In this document: positions 61,860 through 64,000 of the stretch, piece after piece | Numbering within the stretch: position 1 is the stretch's first letter | Layout: each line of letters starts with the position of its first letter | Assembly (NCBI RefSeq): GCF_901827155.1 | Contig: NZ_LR594659.1 | Coordinates: forward strand, 3,410,001 to 3,474,000 | Length of the DNA stretch: 64,000 nucleotides | Source of the DNA: Variovorax sp. PBL-H6 | GTDB taxonomy: Bacteria; Pseudomonadota; Gammaproteobacteria; Burkholderiales; Burkholderiaceae_C | Direction of reading: 5' to 3' | The notes under the pieces: model-generated | The model's input: the letters and a program-made list of their open reading frames with translations, nothing else | Database searches by the model: none | Told to the model about the DNA's origin: nothing | Made by a program: the position numbers and the translations under genes

Positions 61860-63089
61860 ATGAATCTGTCTGCCATTCGCGAAGCCCGCGCTTCCAAAGT
61901 CACCGCCATGCGCGGCCTGCTCTCCACCGCCGAAGGTGAAAAGCGCTCCCTCAACGCCGCCGAGCAAACTCAGTTCGACGCGCTGAAAGGCGAGATCACG
62001 ACCCTGGAGAGTGACGAAGGCCGCGCAGTCTTCATGCAAGAGGCCGAGCGCCGCATGCATGGCGAGCCGGTAGCAGACAAGTCCCTGAACGCACTGCAGC
62101 GCAGTGTGAACGTGGTGGAAGTGATCCGCGCGCAGATGGAAGGCCGCGCGCTGACCGGCGCCGCCGCTGAGTACAACGTCGAGACCGAGCGCCGCACTGG
62201 CCGCAAGGCTCAAGGCATCTTCGTGCCGCTGGCCGCGCTCGAGCAGCGCGTGACCACCGCCGCGAGCGCCTCCGAGCTCGTGCCGACCGATCACCGCGCG
62301 GACCAGTACATCGAGCCCTTCCGCAATTCGCTGCTCGCCCGTCGCCTCGGCGTGCGCGTGCTGTCCGGCCTGACCGGCAACATCACCATCCCGAAGCATG
62401 GCACCGGCACAACCGTGGGCTGGGTTGCTGACAACGCCGCACTGACGGCCAGCGACATGACTTTCGACCCGGTGACGATGGCGCCGAAGCATGCGGGCGG
62501 CCTGACCGAGATGTCGCGCCAACTGCTGCAGCAATCGAGCCCGGACATCGAGCAGCTTGTCCGCTCGGATCTCTCGTTCATGCTGGCGCAGGCGATCGAC
62601 AGTGCGCTGATCCAAGGTGGCGGCACCAATCAGCCCACCGGCGTGCTCGCCACCAGCGGCATTCAGACTCAGAGCCTCGCGACGCTGACCTGGGCCAACG
62701 TGCTCGCCATGCTGCAGAAGGCCGACCTGGTCAACGCCGCGACGGCCAACTTCGTCGGCAGCACCAAGGTCAAGGCCAAGCTGGCCGGCACGCTCAAGGC
62801 CACCGGCATCGCCGGCTACCTGATGGAAGGTGGCCGCATGGCCGACCTGCCGGTGCATTTCAGCAACCAAGTGGCCGAGAAGACTGGCACGCCGAACACC
62901 GGCCGCCTGATCGCCGGTGACTGGTCGCAAGTCATGCTCGGCATCTGGAGCGAGATCGACATCCTGGTCAATCCCTACGCCGAGACCGCCTACAGCAAGG
63001 GAAATGTTCTCGTGAGGGCCATGTCCACTGTCGACATCGCCCTGCGCCACCCCGAGGCCTTCGTGGTCGCGGACGACATCGCAATCTAA
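61860..63089 (+). CDS. Phage major capsid protein, HK97 fold (element II)
   Basis: The 409-residue protein has a helical N-terminal delta-like region (about 1-110, MNLSAIREARASKVTAMRGL) and a body starting around ASASELVPTDHRADQYIEPF. The capsid markers are LIQGGGTNQPTGVLATSG, SAGDWSQ-like RLIAGDWSQVMLGIW and a C-terminal VALRHPEAFVV-like end. ATG 61860 is the start, since the upstream extension crosses the hairpin region. It forms the icosahedral shell. Confidence 0.9.
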   Translation: MNLSAIREARASKVTAMRGLLSTAEGEKRSLNAAEQTQFDALKGEITTLESDEGRAVFMQEAERRMHGEPVADKSLNALQRSVNVVEVIRAQMEGRALTGAAAEYNVETERRTGRKAQGIFVPLAALEQRVTTAASASELVPTDHRADQYIEPFRNSLLARRLGVRVLSGLTGNITIPKHGTGTTVGWVADNAALTASDMTFDPVTMAPKHAGGLTEMSRQLLQQSSPDIEQLVRSDLSFMLAQAIDSALIQGGGTNQPTGVLATSGIQTQSLATLTWANVLAMLQKADLVNAATANFVGSTKVKAKLAGTLKATGIAGYLMEGGRMADLPVHFSNQVAEKTGTPNTGRLIAGDWSQVMLGIWSEIDILVNPYAETAYSKGNVLVRAMSTVDIALRHPEAFVVADDIAI

Positions 63090-63097
63090 GGCTGCGA

Positions 63098-63625
63098 ATG
63101 TTGGAAGTCCGCTCAACTGGCAACCTCCGCAGCGACGGCAAGACGCTGACGGGCTACGCCGCGATCTTCAACAGCGAGGCCGACCTGGGCGGCTTCGTCG
63201 AGGTGATCCGCAATGGAGCCTTTCGCAAGTCCCTGGACGGCGGCTCCAACATTCGCGCCCTGTACCACCATCAAGGTGATGCGCTGCTCGGCACGACCCG
63301 CGGCCGCACGCTGCAACTGCGCGAGGACGCCAAGGGCTTGGCTTTCTCGCTGGCGCTGCCCGACACCACCCATGGGCGCGACCTCGCCGTGCTGGTCGAC
63401 CGCGGCGACGTGGCCGGCTGCTCCTTCGGGTTTCGCGTGCGCGATGGTGGCGACCGCTGGGAACAGCGCGGCGCGCAACTGGTGCGCGAGCTGCTCGACG
63501 TGGAACTGGCCGAGATCACGCTGACCAGCGACCCGGCTTATGCCGATACGACTGTTGCGCTGCGCAGCCGTCCGCATCAGCAGGCCTTTGTCGACCTGAA
63601 TCGCTACTGGCTCGAGACGGTATGA
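63098..63625 (+). CDS. HK97-family prohead protease (element II)
   Basis: The 175-residue serine protease has the HK97-type layout: GYAAIFNSEADLGGFVEVIR at the start, the catalytic His in RALYHHQGDALLG, and the catalytic Ser in DVAGCSFGFRVRD followed by LLDVELAEITLTSDPAY. It cleaves the delta domain of the capsid protein during head maturation. It lies after the capsid gene, the reverse of the usual phage order, and its stop overlaps the portal start. Confidence 0.9.
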   Translation: MLEVRSTGNLRSDGKTLTGYAAIFNSEADLGGFVEVIRNGAFRKSLDGGSNIRALYHHQGDALLGTTRGRTLQLREDAKGLAFSLALPDTTHGRDLAVLVDRGDVAGCSFGFRVRDGGDRWEQRGAQLVRELLDVELAEITLTSDPAYADTTVALRSRPHQQAFVDLNRYWLETV

Positions 63626-64000
63626 ATCTGATTTCCCGCATGGCCGGCGCTCTCGGCTTTGAGCGACGTGCGAAGGGTGGCGATCCCTATTGGGACAACA
63701 TGGCGGCGCTGCGCTCTGGCCCGGTGAACGAGAAGACCGCGCAGGGCGTGTCCGCTGTCTATGCCTGCGTGCAGGCGATCAGCGAGACCACCGCAAGCCT
63801 GCCACTGATCCTGTTCCGCCGCGATGGCGACGACCGCGAGCGCGCATCGGACCATCCGCTCTATCGCGTGCTGCACGACATCGCCAACCCCCAGCAGACC
63901 GCGCTCGAGTTCCGCGAGTACATGCAGGCAAGCGTGCTGCTGCGCGGCAACGCCTTCGCCCGGATCGTCCGCGGCTATGACGGCCAAGTGCGAGAACTGT
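63622..64000 (+). CDS. Phage portal protein (N-terminal part, runs off window)
   Basis: The first 126 residues (MNLISRMAGALGFERRAKGG, then AVYACVQAISETTASLPLIL and ASVLLRGNAFARIVRGYDG) match HK97-type portal proteins, which form the DNA entry ring. It overlaps the protease stop (ATGA). The rest lies outside the window. Confidence 0.88.
   Translation, partial: MNLISRMAGALGFERRAKGGDPYWDNMAALRSGPVNEKTAQGVSAVYACVQAISETTASLPLILFRRDGDDRERASDHPLYRVLHDIANPQQTALEFREYMQASVLLRGNAFARIVRGYDGQVREL

Larger units (their letters stand above)
56337..64000. mobile_element. Element II: satellite-like element in tRNA-Lys(TTT), continues beyond window
   Basis: It starts in the tRNA-Lys fragment and contains an integrase, regulators, a replication-type block and capsid, protease and portal genes, all on the plus strand. 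At least five genes are homologous to those of element I. The capsid-protease-portal order after the replication block matches what I recall of capsid-forming PICIs. The right end, where terminase genes would be expected, is not in the window, so a complete prophage cannot be ruled out. Confidence 0.8.

Overview
This window looks like a chromosomal segment of a GC-rich betaproteobacterium of the family Comamonadaceae, most likely Variovorax or a close relative. The grounds are the protein sequences and gene neighbourhoods (rimP, a yej-type peptide importer, fabI, dapC-dapD-pilU-dapE-prmB, holC-pepA opposite lptFG, cysB-like regulator). No database search was possible, so the genus is inferred from protein resemblance only.

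Chromosomal backbone. 1-14.5 kb: start of rimP, an MFS transporter, a four-gene peptide ABC importer, fabI, a periplasmic-type ATP-dependent DNA ligase, a fasciclin protein, an EamA exporter, a large PLP-dependent basic amino acid decarboxylase, and an nfeD/stomatin pair ending at tRNA-Ser(GGA). 31.2-53.7 kb: a response regulator, a branched-chain amino acid binding lipoprotein, holC-pepA opposite lptFG, a CbiX chelatase, a CysB-type regulator, an aminotransferase, hrpA opposite argA, and a tight lysine/diaminopimelate cluster that also carries pilU, prmB and an ABC-F ATPase. 53.7-56.3 kb is a loose set of small genes with a fragment of a Bug-type binding protein.

Element I (about 14,604-31,088; 16.5 kb) sits in the 3' end of tRNA-Ser(GGA), is bounded by a 14-bp direct repeat, and has a P4-type integrase at its right end. 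It carries an AlpA-like regulator, winged-helix replication-type genes, an HNH nuclease, a P27-type small terminase and an HK97-type major capsid protein. I find no large terminase, portal, prohead protease, tail or lysis gene. That content fits a phage satellite (PICI-like) better than a complete prophage. Its left third is cargo: small orphan genes around a LexA-box-like site, a frameshifted DUF3606 gene, an adenylation-domain-only DNA ligase, and a membrane-anchored acetyltransferase of unusual architecture.

Element II (56,337 to beyond the window) starts in a 3' fragment of tRNA-Lys(TTT), followed by a divergent tyrosine integrase, small regulators, a replication-type block and then capsid-protease-portal in that order. 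It shares at least five homologous backbone genes with element I, in a related order, although the attachment sites, integrases and capsid proteins differ. The gene order recalls capsid-forming PICIs.

The most interesting structures are these. (1) A protein shared by both elements whose N-terminal Ser, Asp and Lys spacing resembles proteasome-type Ntn hydrolases. (2) Different iteron-like repeats at the 3' end of the same winged-helix gene in each element. (3) Two copies of a three-unit, 10-bp-period repeat in element I. (4) A cluster of three near-perfect palindromes with a perfect DnaA box in element II.
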